A stretch of DNA of 64,000 bases from Sanghuangporus weigelae (GCA_033182465.1 CP137324.1:1054001-1118000), one strand, 5' to 3'; positions 1 to 13,119 are shown, numbered from the stretch's first letter. Notes: a model not told the origin generated them from the sequence alone. Numbers and translations are program-made.

Positions 1-2839
1 TCCCGGAGGCAAGCAAACCACCATCAATCTAAAGGATGATGGAAATAGACCAGCGACTCGAACGAATAATATGCGCATGAATATGAATATGACGGCTCAA
101 TTAGCTGATGGACCAACGGTGACAATTAACACAAAGGAGGCGATGAAGGATGTATTTGGAATGTATAATTCACCGGACAGGACGACGAAGACGGCTGTTG
201 GGACCAAATTTGCGCCTGTCAAGAAGCTTGAACCAGTTCTTGAGACTCAGCCGAGGAACGGACTGAAGACAATAACCGAGAATAGTGATGAAAGGGACGA
301 GCACGTCCCATCGAACTCAGCACGTATGTTGCTTAGAATATTACTTATTTACATCCGAAGCTACTGAGTTGACTAATTTCTCTTCAGCATTCCGACCCTT
401 CGTCGACGTCGATGATGAGCCGAAGAAGGAAAATGCTGTACCTGCTCGGGCGAAGGTGAGTGCCACTAGGGATCATCAGCCTCCATCAATTTCTAAATAA
501 TTGGTTAGTTCAAACCATTCGTAGATGAGAATGCGGAGAACAAGACGCCCCACGTCACTCCGAAACCTCGTAAAGCCCTTGCTGCTAAGGAAATCCCATC
601 GACGACGCCTGTCTTTCGGCCAAAGGAACCTCAGGAAGATCAACTTGAGAAGAGATCCCAAGAACGTAATGCCGAACAGCCTCCTCAACCGAAGAATATC
701 TTCAGCAAAGTGTTCACACCTATCGGTCCAGAGAAGAGCAGACCAGCTTTGCAATCGAAGCCCTTACAGGACCGTCCATCTGTCTTTCAGAACCCATCAA
801 AACCGCCGTCTACTCAACGAAGCAGCGTATTCAGCAACGTATTTAGCCGTCCTCAAGAATCGAGGCCGTTATCAGAGATTCAATCATCGACAACACCTAG
901 GACCTCTCAGGACCAGAACCGTAATGCACCTGTGTTTCATCGTAGCACTTCTGCGCCTCAACGTATGCCATTCACACCTGTATCTCGTGGTCGCCAGCCC
1001 GTATTTGCTCCTCAACGCGCTCCTCTGAAGCGCATCGAACCGGAACCGCAGTCAGAACCGGAGCCAGAACCCGTGCCCGAGTCTGAATCTGAATCTGAGC
1101 CCGAACCGGCGGTTCAAGCACCTGTGCAAGAGATCGAGGAATACGGGAGTGACTTTGAGTCTGATTCTACTTCCGAAGAGAACATGCAAGAAGGGGAATA
1201 CTACGAGGACGAGGACCCGCAGAATCTACCCATGGGTGGTAGGCTAGGACGGTTCGACGTGCTGACTCCAATAGCCGAACGAACGTTCGAATGTACAATG
1301 ACTCAACGTACGTTGCTCGGAACTCTATCTGATGCGAAAGAAGCTCTTTCGGCGAAGGGGATAGTTGATCATGACCGGGACGCTGCTCTGGCAGCGGAGA
1401 AATTGGCACAGGAGTTACGGGAGGAAGAGGCAAGGAATAGAATGGCCGACGTTGAGATGGACGGAGCTGGGATTGAGGATGAGGAAAGCGCTCCCTCAGA
1501 AGAGTCAGAGGACGAAGACTTGATTGAACGAACGGGTACTTTGTCACTGGCAGACGCGATAACTGTGGCCTCATCGTTTAAGCCACCAAATCCATGCAAC
1601 CCTTCAGACCCGCATGTTCTCAGCACACTCCTTTCGCTCATCCCGCCAGAACCAGATTTTCATGATCTCAGAACCGCAGTATTTGGACGATTTGAGAGTT
1701 TGCAAAAGTTTGCAACAAGACACGCTCGACGTGGTAGTGGCCGGTCATCGTCTTCATCCCGGACGTCAGACGAAGCAGATTCGTTCCGGATTCAGCTTCC
1801 AGATCAAAGTTTCATCATCACGGATAAGCTGGGTGAAGGTGGCTTTGGGGTGGTGTTCAAGGCAAAAGTTGTCCAAGCTGGCGGCGAGGCCGACGAAGAT
1901 GATATGGATTTGGATGATGACGATGACGAAGAGGATGCCAATCTGGTCGCTCTTAAGGTGGTCAAGCCGCGAAATGTATGGGAGTTCCACATTTTACGGC
2001 GATTGCACAGTGTCCTACCTACGCTTCGAAGACAGTCTGTGGTTTATCCACACGCCTTATACGCTTTTCGGGACGAGAGTTACCTTGTCCTCGATTTGTG
2101 CAACCAAGGAACGTTATTGGATATGGTCAATCATGCCGCTGACTCGGGTGTCTTACATCAAGGTGCTTGCCTGGATGAGCTGTTGGTCGTATTCTTCTCT
2201 ATTGAGCTACTCAAGTTCGTCGAGAGCATGCACAGTATCGGCTTCATCCACGGAGATCTCAAAATTGACAACTGTCTCTTACGCCTGGAAGAGATGCCGG
2301 GCGGTGTAAATGCCTGGTCGGGAATGTATCAACCAACAGGCGACGGTGGCTGGAAGTACAAGGGAATCAAGATGATTGACTTCGGGCGCACGATCGATAC
2401 ACGGATGTATCCCGCCGGTCAGCAGTTCATCGCAGATTGGAAGACAGACGTTTACGACTGTTTCGAGATGCGCGAGGATCTGCCGTGGACGTACGAGACA
2501 GACTACTTCGGTTTGGCGGGCATCATCTACTGTATGCTGTTCGGCAAGTATTTCGATCAGGGCACTATAATCCCGATACCCTCGACAGAGCCAGTGCGAT
2601 ACAAACTCGCAGCACAGTTCAAGCGATATTGGCAGTCGGATTTATGGTTTAGGTTGTTTGACCTTCTGTTGAATCCGACGTTGGTCAGGCCCGACAGGTC
2701 TCTACCTCTGGTTCCGGAATTGGCCTTCTTGAGAGAGGAGATGGAGACTTGGCTTTCGAGTAATTGCAGTAGGAGCACGAATACCCTGAAGGGTTTGCTT
2801 AAGAAGATAGAACGATCAGTCCTTTCGGGTTCTAGATGA
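1..2839 (+). CDS. BUB1: BUB1 spindle-checkpoint kinase, 3' part
   Basis: Kinetochore protein kinase of the spindle assembly checkpoint. The 5' end, including the expected Mad3/BUB1 TPR region, lies outside the window. Exons read as 1-323, 388-455 and 509-2839, with GT-AG introns between them. The middle is low-complexity and acidic (runs of Glu-Pro and Ser-Glu). The C-terminal kinase domain begins with the glycine loop GEGGFGVV, then VALKVV with the catalytic lysine, HGDLKIDN in the catalytic loop and MIDFGRTID for DFG. HGD and DFGR-[ST]-ID are typical of BUB1/BUBR1 kinases. An acidic insert (1885-1935) sits between the glycine loop and the lysine. The stop is TGA at 2837-2839. Confidence 0.93.
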
Positions 2840-3190
2840 GGTTTCCGCAGACTTTTTGGGTGTAATACAATGTACATATACCATGTCATTCGTACTTTAT
2901 TCTACCGTATCTTGATGCTTTTTGCCCTAAATTATATCTCGTATTCCTTCCTCGAACTCTTGTCCTCTACCGCAAGATCAGAGCAGTCGCCCGTCGGATA
3001 TATCTCTGGTTTCGATTCCAAAAAATTGACCGAAAAATATTGCGAGTATGTTGGAGAAACAACTCCCGTCTTTTTGTCGGGCAAATCTATATATGATCGA
3101 CTCGATCCAGATTTGGAAGTCAACACAACGCCGATCAGTCACCCAACGCGTTCAGCTTGGTTTTGGCCTTCATCATCTCACATTGACATT
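2840..3190. other. Intergenic, BUB1 to SWP73
   Basis: Same-strand spacer of about 350 bases that should hold the BUB1 3' UTR and the promoter of the next gene. A short frame is open through it into the next gene, but it shows no recognisable domain. I see no separate gene. Confidence 0.5.
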
Positions 3191-4690
3191 ATGGATGCGC
3201 CAAAGAATGCAAAGTGAGTCTCACTTCTACAACTTGAATTTGACTGATAATAATCGAAATGATCCAAGGAAACGCAAGTTCACCGACAAGTCGCTACCAT
3301 CATCGGTGCTGCACTCCGCTGATTTTACGGACTCGAAGTTCTACCAGCAGCTGCTGGACATGGAGAGGAAGCTTGACTGGACTATTTCGCGGAAACGGGC
3401 AGAGGTACAGGATGCACTAGGGAAGCCTTCGCAAGTTAGCTTCTTACTCGTTTGTCTCTGGTCATGTTTCTTGAAACTGATTTGTCTCGTGCTTTCGTCA
3501 GACAACTCGGACGTTGCGAATATTTCTCAGTCATACCGTCTCCGATCAGGCATGGCAAACTGCAGGCACTCAGATGGGAGAGGGGACGAATTTTGAGACC
3601 GGACAGGGTATTCCATCATGGGCTTTCAAGATTGAAGGCAGGCTGCTCGAAACCTCGGGACGTGCAAAGGACAAAGCCTCGCAGAAGCGCTTCTCGAACG
3701 TCGTCAAGCACCTTGTTGTTGACTTAGAAAGGGACCCAATTCTTTACCCAGACGGAAATACTATTGAGGTACGTACCGAGTGGGCCTCTTTGGCTTTGGA
3801 TTCGGTGGTTAACACTGTTCTTTTTACCAAAGTGGCGACGCCCACAAGCAGTTTCTGGCGCAGCTCCACCGCCTGTAGACGGCTTCACGGTTCGTCGAAC
3901 AGGTGATACTCCGACAAAAGTGCGAGTCGTATTGTACCTCGATCACTACCCGGACCAATTCAAAGTACATCCGGAGCTGGGAGCAATCCTTGACATAAAG
4001 GAAGAAAGTCGCGTCGGTGTCATAACTGCACTTTGGAACTACATAAAAATCAATAACTTGCAAGACAAAGTTGATAGGAGGATGGTTAGACTGGATAGCA
4101 GGCTAAAGGCGGTGAGTTGCAACAAAGCGAGACCCGTCTGGAATTTATATTAATGTGTATGACTATCTGCTCAGCTTTTCCGCACCGAAACCGTGTCGTT
4201 CCAGCAACTACCTGAACTAGTGAACCACTATCTACAGCCACCAGATCCTGTAATCCTATATTACCAAATTAAGCCTAACGAGCCACCTCCAGCGACACCA
4301 CAAGCTTGGGAAGTTGAGGTCAAGATTGAGGATACATCCCTCAAGAGTCGAATGAACCAGGTCATTCTCAACACGAGCAGCGACACAGCGCGCGATATCG
4401 CCAAACTTGACGAAGAGTCGGCCATCCTTGCGCAACAAATTCAGAACTCACAGCTCAAGCGCACGTTCCTGGAATCTTTCGCTGACGATCCCGTGGATTT
4501 CATCAACAAATGGCTTGCATCCCAGTCGCGCGATTTGGAGTCGGTGCTTGCCGCTGGTCCAAGCGAGGGTCTCACTGTTCGCGAAGAGGAGTTGAAGAGG
4601 AGTGAATTTTTCAGACTCCCTTGGGTCGAAGAGGCTGTGGCGGTCCAGGAAGGGTTGAGGATGGCGAGCCGGAGTCACGGTGTGATGTAG
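3191..4690 (+). CDS. SWP73: SWI/SNF (or RSC) subunit of the BAF60/SWP73 family, SWIB domain
   Basis: Accessory subunit of ATP-dependent chromatin remodellers (human SMARCD/BAF60, yeast Swp73/Rsc6); nuclear. Five exons: 3191-3213, 3269-3434, 3502-3768, 3833-4111 and 4175-4690, all with GT-AG introns that keep frame. The N-terminus MDAPKNAKKRKF is basic. The family segment RIFLSHTV follows, then IEW and DGFTVRRTGD. The SWIB/MDM2 fold spans from VRVVLYLDHYPDQF through ALWNYIKINNLQDK to DSRLKALF. The C-terminal part carries the usual helical region ending in RSHGVM. The start is the first ATG in frame with the conserved part; an earlier exon cannot be excluded. The short 23-base first exon is noteworthy. 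Confidence 0.9.
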
Positions 4691-4989
4691 CTATACTGCG
4701 TCCTGTCTATCTGTCTTATTGTATTTATTGTACTTGCTTTCTTGTCCGTATGTATCGGCCGCGACTGATGACGCCTCTTCTTGATATTGGCATGCACAAA
4801 AGCGTGACATTCATCTGCGGTGAAACGACGCTGAAGAACGACCTCGCTACGTCCCAAAAACAAGAACTATTGACAAAAGAGCTGTGCTTAGGAGGTCCAC
4901 TGATGAATCATAACCCATTAATCCCAACCACCTCTCCACTCGCGCTGAATGATTCAAGTGCGACCCAACTCTCAGCCGTAGCGTCAATC

Positions 4990-7900
4990 TCAAGCATGCC
5001 CAACACCGCCCATGGGCACAGGCGGCGGCGGACCGGTTTCGTAAGGGTGGGGTGGTGCATTAGGTGCTGGTGGAGGTATCATCATAGGGTACGGCATCGC
5101 GTGTTGCACTGTGTCTATCGTTTATATCAACGAATTTAAGCAGTTATCAAGGGGATCATACGTTGTGGACTCTGATGGTAGTATGGATGAGCGTGTGCTG
5201 GAATGGGCGTGGGTGGCATTGATGGACGTGGGCCAGCGCTACCTGGAGGTGGTGGATATGCACCTGGAGGCGGTGGAGGCATGTATTGCTGTGGAGCTAT
5301 AATATTTGTTAGGCAATAATTTCAAACGACATATATGGCTACATACGGGGCATTTGTGCCATATGCGGCGGGGCATACATCGCTTCAATCGACAGAAACA
5401 CTGAGTAACGGAGTGAGACTGAAGAAGCAAGACAACATACGTTGACCATTAGGATGGTGCATGTTAGGCGGGTATGGCATGGGCTGCATGAACGGCGAGG
5501 GTATGAAAGCTCCTGGCGGAACACCCGCCATGCCAGCCATCATCGGCTGTGGGGGCTGAAGGCTAGGGTCAAGAACTGCAGGAAGAGGCAACTAAAAACC
5601 ATACTTGTCCAGGGTAATAAGGTGCATAAGCATACACAGCATATCCACGAGTGGCTGCAGCGGCTTGTGCTTGTGCAGCAGCATCTTCATCGTACGATGG
5701 CGGAGGCGGGGGAGGAGGCCCATGAGGTACCATGTGAGGAGATGCTTGGGGAGGAGGAGCCGTGACTGCAGGAGGCGGTGGCAACACATGCATGTACCGT
5801 TTTCCGGTATACGGCCAATTCGGGCCTGCAAAAGTGTCAAGAAGGTGGTAAGGGAGGCGGATAATGAAGTGTTCGTACCAACGCTCTTAGCGTCTTGAAC
5901 CTTGCCGGACTTGAATAGATTGAAATCCTCCTTGACATTCACAGGCGGGGTCTTCTTGATTATTTGCGTACCAAAGAATGGATTGGGAGTCGGAGGAGCA
6001 CTCGAAGTCTTCAGACAGTCACTCAGTAAAATAGAATCAGAACCCTTTTTGGAGCAATAAATACTCACTGGCTCTTGTCTGGGTTTCGGAGAAACTGCCT
6101 GGGCTTGAGCCTTGGGACTTGTAGATCCCGTCTTTAAAAGCATGTCGAATCAGAAGACGACGTTCCACGACAACAGATCACGACTTACTGGAGTGAAGGC
6201 AGGAGCTTTGGGATTCGGACGGAAAGACGTCGCATTGACATTGAGTCTCTGTTGAGAGGTTGGACTCAGCGGTTGTGAAGAGGTAGACGCTGATGATGAC
6301 TTCGGATCCCCTGACGATTGCTTCTTTCCACCACGGAATGGCGGAATCGATTGAATGACCATGCTTATCCTGGGCATCGTCTTAGAAGTCTCTAGCTTCC
6401 CATTACCATTGGGTTTTGCAGCAGGTGCACTTGTGCTGGCGGTGGCGCTGGCTTGCAATGCATTTGAACTCTTGCTCGAGGAAACACGATCGGAAGGTTT
6501 CGAAGACGACGCGGCTTGGGCGGAGGCCTTGCGTGCAGACTCGTTGGACCTCGCAGACGGTGCTGCCGCTGCCGCTTTTTGCTGCGCACTTGCGGCCAAT
6601 ACAGAAGAAGAAACGCCGATGGCACGAGCTTTGGCTGACTGCGCGTCTTGTGTCGACTTCTCTCGAATCTGGCGTTGCTTCTCCTCATCCTTCGCAAGAA
6701 TGGGCACAAGGTCGTCCGGGATGGGCTTATTTAACTGTCAATAGGAGATGTTTAAGTTTTTCGAACACAGAATGTCACATCTACGCACTTTGAAGTTCTG
6801 GCTAAACTTCAACAGTTCTGCTACCCGCTTTTCCATCTCGTTCTTGACTAAGGCCTGCTTTTTCTGCGTCAGTCGCTGCTTCTCGTTTGTAACAAAGTCA
6901 CGGAAAGCAGGAACCGCATCCGCGGGTTGCTAAAACCAGGCATTGTAAAATAAAAATCAGACCATCGTATATCATGACTAAAAGCTATAGAATGCACCTT
7001 CGCAGAGGAATTGCCAGGCGTGGTAGTATTCGTTCTCGTGGATGGTTTATCTGAACCATCAGGCGCGTTGATCGAGACCTTTGGGACCGGGGCTTCTGGT
7101 TTGCCTTGATTTTCCTTGTTCTCCTTGTCCGGTCCCTTCACAGGCGGAGAAGTTGCTACGTCATTTCCGGTTGCTTGACGACGAGCACCGGGCGGAACGT
7201 AGGCATTGGCTCCACGGACTACGGCACCGTATCTTGACTGCAATGAGTATTCATGATCTGAAATGACGCAAGGATACAGCATACTTGTCTTCCTCATTGA
7301 CACCGCTGTCGTCTACGGCGAGTCCACGTTCCTCAGCAATATGCGGATTGTTTGTTGTAGACTTCAATAGCCCTTTAGTTCAAACGTGGTGCAAGGAGAT
7401 TTGAAAACTCACTCCGGTGATTTCCGCCGCGATTTGCTCTGCACGGCGTTCTCGTTCCTTATAGTCCTTCGCATTTCTGTCAAGTCGAGTAGTATACTCC
7501 TCCTCATCGAAGTTTGTTCGCACGCCAAAGAGACGCTCATTAACAGCAAATTGGTCCCATTGGCCACCAGATGAAGCGCCAGGCCCGAAAGTCACGTCGT
7601 CAACATGAGAATCGTCGATCCCATTTCCAGCTGGGTTCGAAGGAGTGTCACTTGGATCCGGCTGCCAGGCCTGCAGTTCGCGTTCACGCTTCGCGGATCC
7701 TGTGCGCGATATTTCGACGTCTGTACGGAAGGCTGAAGAAAGATACCATGAGTTACAGATTGACGACTTTGTCGAAGCAGCGTTAGGATCTTGGGGACGA
7801 GAGAGGACCGGGGCCGTTGCGCGACAGACTAAGACCATCTCAAGTGCGTCTTATCTCCGACTCGTCCAGAGTCAGGCTAAATTAAATATCGAAACAGCTC

Positions 7901-8752
7901 TCGCCCGTCTCGATACTGGACGCCACGGCCGCATGCAATGCGTTTTCCCGACAAATGCGAAGCACAAAGGGAAATGCCGAAAAAGGACACTCACAGTCAT
8001 GAACCTTAGACATAGTCCCAGTGCCCGATGATCCAGGTGAGAACGAGAGAACTGTCGATGCCGGTATCTTTAACGTCTCTTTTGCAGGTGCGTTGAGGGT
8101 GGACAAATCCTTAGCATTCTTAAGCGTCAAGCCTAGGTGACATTAATAAAGAGCGAGTCAGGGCAGTGAACCGATCAGACACAGAAATATAGTCAGAATT
8201 CTGCACCGCAATACTAATAGCTCAACTAATGATGTACGTACTAGCGTCATCAGTGGCAGATGGGGAGACGAATGTCAAAGTGCCTTCATGTCGAATGTTT
8301 CCGCGTTGCGTGACTATGATTGTTTGATTCTTTATAAACGGAAGAAATTTTGGTGAGAATCAGCGTCAGGACGGGTCCAATTTCAATGGACACTAATGAA
8401 GGGACCAGGAAAGAAAAAGACTGACAATACTTCCTGCTAAGTTTGCCAACAGTTGTTGCTTGTCTTCCGTGGAGCCCCACGCATTCGGAGTCGCCTTGCC
8501 ATTGGCCTGGCTGCCAAGGGGCGGAAATCCATTCGCTGGACCGCGAGAATTTGCATTGAAAGCTGGTCCCGGAGATGGTGAAGCGCGGTTCGACCACGCT
8601 GGGGTGCGCCTGTGTAGACAATGATCCCGTCAGGACAATCCAACACGAGTTAGATATTGAGGCCACAGGGCGACTTGCCTTCCAGGCGCTGGGCTTCCCT
8701 GGTTTGAATCAGGACCCTTCTTGAGAGGACCACCCTTGCGGACTGTTGCCAT
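4990..8752 (-). CDS. PBP1: Ataxin-2 / Pbp1 homologue (LsmAD and PAM2)
   Basis: Poly(A)-binding-protein partner acting in stress granules and mRNA metabolism. The start MATVRKGGPLKKG is at 8752. The Lsm-like part includes NLAGITQRGNIRHEGTL and later SLTLKNAKDLS. The LsmAD domain is clear: VNERLFGVRTNFDEEEYTTR and ERRAEQIAAEITG, followed after splicing by NNPHIAEERG and NEEDKYGAVVRGANAYVPPG. A PAM2 motif, LNVNATSFRPNPKAP, lies near 6,220. The C-terminal third is Pro/Gln/Ala-rich and ends in PMGGVGHA. There are about ten introns. The first (8610-8678) starts with GC instead of GT. The exon just upstream of FRTDVEIS, near 7,750-7,850, could not be placed with certainty. The stop TGA is at 4990-4992. 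Confidence 0.9.
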
Positions 8753-11713
8753 CTCGAATCAAGTTGAATGGAGGAAATGTGCTAAATGCAATTGAAACCC
8801 AGAGGTAATGTGAAGGGAGCGCGGATCGTCGAGTGATGTACGTACAAAGCAAGGAATTGATAGACAAAGAATCAGCGATAATGAAAATCCTTCGCTCGTT
8901 GTCGTCGGCAAGCGTCGATGGGCGAAGGGAAACGATATGCGACTATGCAGCAAGGGGTTTGGAAAGCGGAAGTAAGAACAGAAATGGACTGGCCGGGGCA
9001 GATTCCGCGAAAACAAAGCTCGTTGAAGATGCTGCGCCAGATACTGAAATGTGCGAAAGCGTCAAGCGTAAAAGGCTTTTGCTCGCTGTCGGGGCGGCGG
9101 CGACGGCGACGAAGAGGGCGACAGCGTTGGCGACGTTGGAAGTTCGAGAGCTGATGGCTATGCCATCTTGAGCTTGTTTGTAAACAGGTGTAAACAGATC
9201 ACCGATTCTCAGTCACAGTCACGCTTTGGTCACACCACATCTCTGCTTTGCTCTGAAGACTCGAATCTGCAGTGTCTGCACTGCATAGACAGAGGTATCG
9301 CTTGCTAATTTGATACCACTACATAGCTTACTTTGCTATGGTAGATGCAAAGAAGCAGTGGCTGCTGTCTGCTATGAAGGCGCGCGCTAAGAAAGATAAT
9401 TATAATGGCTATGCACTTAGGACTGATGATTGATTAGTGCCAATGCTCTCCATGGTAAGTCCTTGAATCTGATAACATTCACGCTGTGCAACGAAGCTTT
9501 CATGGAGTGCACAGACTCATGTCTAAATCTTAGCCAACCCTAGGACCAGATATTGCTTAGCCACCTGGACGGATAAGCGGGTTGACATGTAGACTCAACG
9601 TGCTGTGGGAAGACGAGAACACACGTTCAGCTGGAGGTCGCCAGATCAAGCTTGTTTCATAGCCATCGATAATCCTATTACCCCGTTGCTGTCGAATTTC
9701 AGCCCACATCGCTCTCCAGATGAGATCCCTGGACTCGAGTGGCGTCGCAGCATGCGAGCGAAAAATACAACGGTAGAACACCTTATAAGAAATCGGCGCC
9801 ATACGAAACGAGGTAAGCGGCGTCGACGATCAAGATTCAAGAAGCGCGAGCATCGTAGGACAATGAAACGCTTTGGGCTCCTTCAGACCAAGTTGCACCC
9901 CAGCACGCAGAGCTATAAAGACGGTAGGTAGAATTTTGGCGATTTGAATGATGAATAAAGACTGAAGCATCCCTTGACTTAAACCTGGGAGAACAGAGGC
10001 ATATCCGTCAGAACACTGAATGAAACAGAGAACAAGGAGAAGCCCGGCATAAGGTCAAGCTCTATAGATAGAACCAGCGCTATTCGTCTCAGACTAACGA
10101 AACGTGCATTGAAGAATCAAGAACTCCCCAAGAAGCGATTCTGCTGTGATTCATCAGTGCTGCATGGACGCCGGCTTCCATAACTTTGTTTAATGACTGG
10201 CGTCTCGCAAACTTTGCGCTGCATTTGGCGAACAAAGTTCTGATAAAGCCGATCAAGCAGAATGGAAAGTTTGAAAATTTCTCAGAATTCGACCTGGACC
10301 GTCGTTTGACGAGTGTCAGGAAAGACTATCTGGGCTAAAAATGCACTAGTGATTCCGGACGAAAACTGTCCATAGCCGCTTCGGCCTTTCCGCAAGGCAG
10401 ATCAAGGAAAAGTAGACCGATCAATCAGAAGCAGTGGTGTTGCTATGTGTGAAAAGAAAACAGGTGCGATGCGTTAACGTAACAATAGTACTGACTGACC
10501 GACTCACGTTGTACAGCAATTCAATTCATCTGTGGGGACTATTCTGGAGCATGGCATGACAAAAAGACCAGTTATCTTTGTCCATCCAAGTCCATGTAAA
10601 TGCATCTGACCCTATTAGCTCAAGGTTCTTGCTGGTGACTCTCGTCAGCCTCCCGGCTTGGAGTCCGCTGGGCCTAGAAAGGACGATCGATTCGGATCTT
10701 TGATTCTAATTTGACCGAAACCATCTTTTTATGAAGACATCTTGCCCCTTGGTTTCGATGAGCAAGATTGGAAAAGACGCATATGCTTTCTGGAAACGAG
10801 AACACCGTAAGATATGAGAAGGCTTGGAAGTAGGGGTGTCAAGAAGCTGGACATGAAGCGCGAGCAACATGTAACTGAGAGTCAGACGATCCGATTCGGA
10901 ATGGTAACGTGGAGAGATGCAGCACCGGAAAGAGCATGAAGATTAATATTTCTGTCTGTAAATCAGGCTTAGTCTTTACCATAGCGATGTTCGCACTGAA
11001 ATAGCAACTTCAATCAGTACAGAACGGATGCCGCACACAGAAATATAGCTCTCCGAGCTTGCCACTTCGGAAGTCCAATCCAATCAACAGAATGACGATA
11101 AGAAGTGAACTCGTGTCGTTGAGATGGTGGTTCGCGGCAGAACGTGCCGCAAGGAGATCATGCACAATTTGTGGACCGTGAACCCATGATCAACTGCATC
11201 GCATATCAACAATTACCATTTTATCATACACTTTCATCGTCGACCATTTAATTCAATCTCGATCCTCATGCCGCTGGTTCGCGTGCTCGTTGGAAGTGGA
11301 CCCGTCCGTCCTACAATTTGCTCAATCTGCCCATGGGACCCATCTCAGTATTCATCTTCCCCACACGGAGCTTTTTCAGGCAACTTGGCAATTCTAAGGA
11401 GTATTTCTGGATGTCGGCTGCATGGAGGACCGATGCCCTGGTTTTGTCCCAAAGCGAAGCGCCAGTCTTCCATCCAATCCTGCCAGGGCAAATTTGAATG
11501 CTTCTCGTGTGTATCAATCTAATCTTGGCAATTTGCGGAGAAGCTAAAGGACTTTGAACTGTGTATCAGCCGCGTGGTTCCAAGAAGCGTTTTACATCAA
11601 ATGCTCCCCATAAATATGCGAAGGCAACGGAAGTGGTATAAATACTTACCAGCGATATCCTATTGCAACTGGGACGCTCCTTGTTATCCCACTGACTCGC
11701 ATCTGAGCCCACC
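8753..11713. other. Gene-free stretch of about 3 kb
   Basis: No frame here shows a recognisable domain or a run of spliceable exons. The open frames are short and lack conserved-looking protein. One Arg/Lys-rich frame (9605-9931) looks like chance. No terminal repeats or tRNA were seen. It probably contains the divergent promoters of the ataxin-2 homologue and the aquaporin, plus unassigned DNA. A non-coding RNA or a diverged gene is possible. Confidence 0.45.
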
Positions 11714-13119
11714 ATGCACGACGTACCACCCAAATTCATCCACCTCGCTGACATAATTCCCCGACCAACTCCCCTTCGCACATGGGAGCGTCAACGACAT
11801 AGGCGCGCGCATTTGCTGGTTGAGTGCATGGCCGAATGTGTGAGTCGCTTGCATGTTCAAGTCAGAAAAGAGCGAGCAACTGATGTCTATTCGGTGGAAT
11901 AGGTAGGGGTGTTCATTTACACCTTCGCTGGAAAGTAGACGAATGTCCTATCTCTCGGCGTTTTATTTATAGTTTACTGCAGGTACTGGCTCAACGGCTT
12001 CAATGGTTATCGGGACAATTGCGAACGAGCCGTACCTAGGATGTTAGTACAGTCGTTCACATCTCCGCGATTTGAAAATAACTTGGTCATCAGCTCTCTT
12101 ACAAGTCGGTATTGCGTATGCAATGGGAATCGTTCTCGCGCTCAGCATATGTGCATCAACGTCGGGCGGTCATCTAAATCCATGTGTTACCATAGCTTTC
12201 ACTCTCTTCAAGGGTTTCCCACTGAAGAAGGCCCCATTGTATGTCATCCCCGCATACCTAGATTTAACCCTGCTGAATTCATTTTCTACATCAAAGCTAT
12301 ATTGTGTCACAAATTCTCGGGGCTTACCTCGCTTGTCTAATTGTGTATTTGCAATGGCGAACAAATATTCTGGTACGCGAAATAAATTATCCGGAATATG
12401 GGTCATCTGATCTCTCTCCGTGCAGGCTGCTGAAGAAGGATTGGCTGCAACTGGGGCGCTGGATGCAATTCAATTCACGCCGAACGGGCCTGCCGGGATA
12501 ATTGGTCTGTACACTCTCCCAGGAGCGAATCTAGGAGTTGTCTTTGCGAATGAATTTTTTGCAGTAAGCATCGTCTACAAACCTCTTTCAGAAACAAATC
12601 ATCTCGAACTCATCTGGAAATCTGAAGGATTTCTTCCTTGGTCTGGCAATTTGGGGGTGCATCGACCCATCGAACTTCTTCTGCCCGCCCTCCGTCGCAC
12701 CGTACTCAATCGGACTAGCATACGCTGTAGTCATTTGGGGCTTTGCACCGAACGCTCTGGCTGCGAACTCGGCGCGTGATGTCGGAGGGCGCCTTGCGGC
12801 GCTGACGCTCTGGGGAACCGAAGCCAGCGGGGGCCGATACGCTGCGATTGCCGCGCTCACCAATATCCCAGCTATGCTGTTGGCAGCATTATTCTATGAA
12901 TTCTTCTTTCATGATTCGAGTCGAGGTGAGCATTCCCAAAACTGTTTATACTTCCCTTTATTGATATGAATTCACCCCAAAGTACTTCCACCCGCACAAA
13001 GAGACTTCCTGTTCGGTCACAAGGCACATGAGGAGCACAGTGAAAACACGCATGGTCCTGGAAAGCCTCTTTCGCCGCAGAGCTCGGTGCACAAAGCGGA
13101 AGTCGACCATGAAGCTTGA
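11714..13119 (+). CDS. Aquaporin / MIP-family channel with NPC and NSARD pore motifs
   Basis: Membrane channel of the major intrinsic protein family, for water or small solutes. It starts MHDVPPKFIHLAD; WERQRHRRAHLLVECMAEC leads into helix 1. Further exons give VGVFIYTFAG, TGSTASMVIGTIANEPYLG, then SGGHLNPCVTIAF (loop B, NPC instead of NPA, near 12,170), then QILGAYLACLIVYLQW. PNGPAGIIGLYTLPG follows, then DPSNFFCPP and NALAANSARDVGGR (loop E, NSA instead of NPA, near 12,765). The tail ends in HKAEVDHEA. Most introns are GT-AG. The one at 11931-11982 only keeps frame if its donor is GAAAGT. The gene is either using a rare splice site or has been damaged. The solute cannot be predicted. Confidence 0.85.

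Noticed and set aside
9605-9931. Arg/Lys-rich open frame in the gene-free gap
   Set aside because: No domain, no neighbouring exons, and an equally open frame on the other strand. The composition looks like chance.
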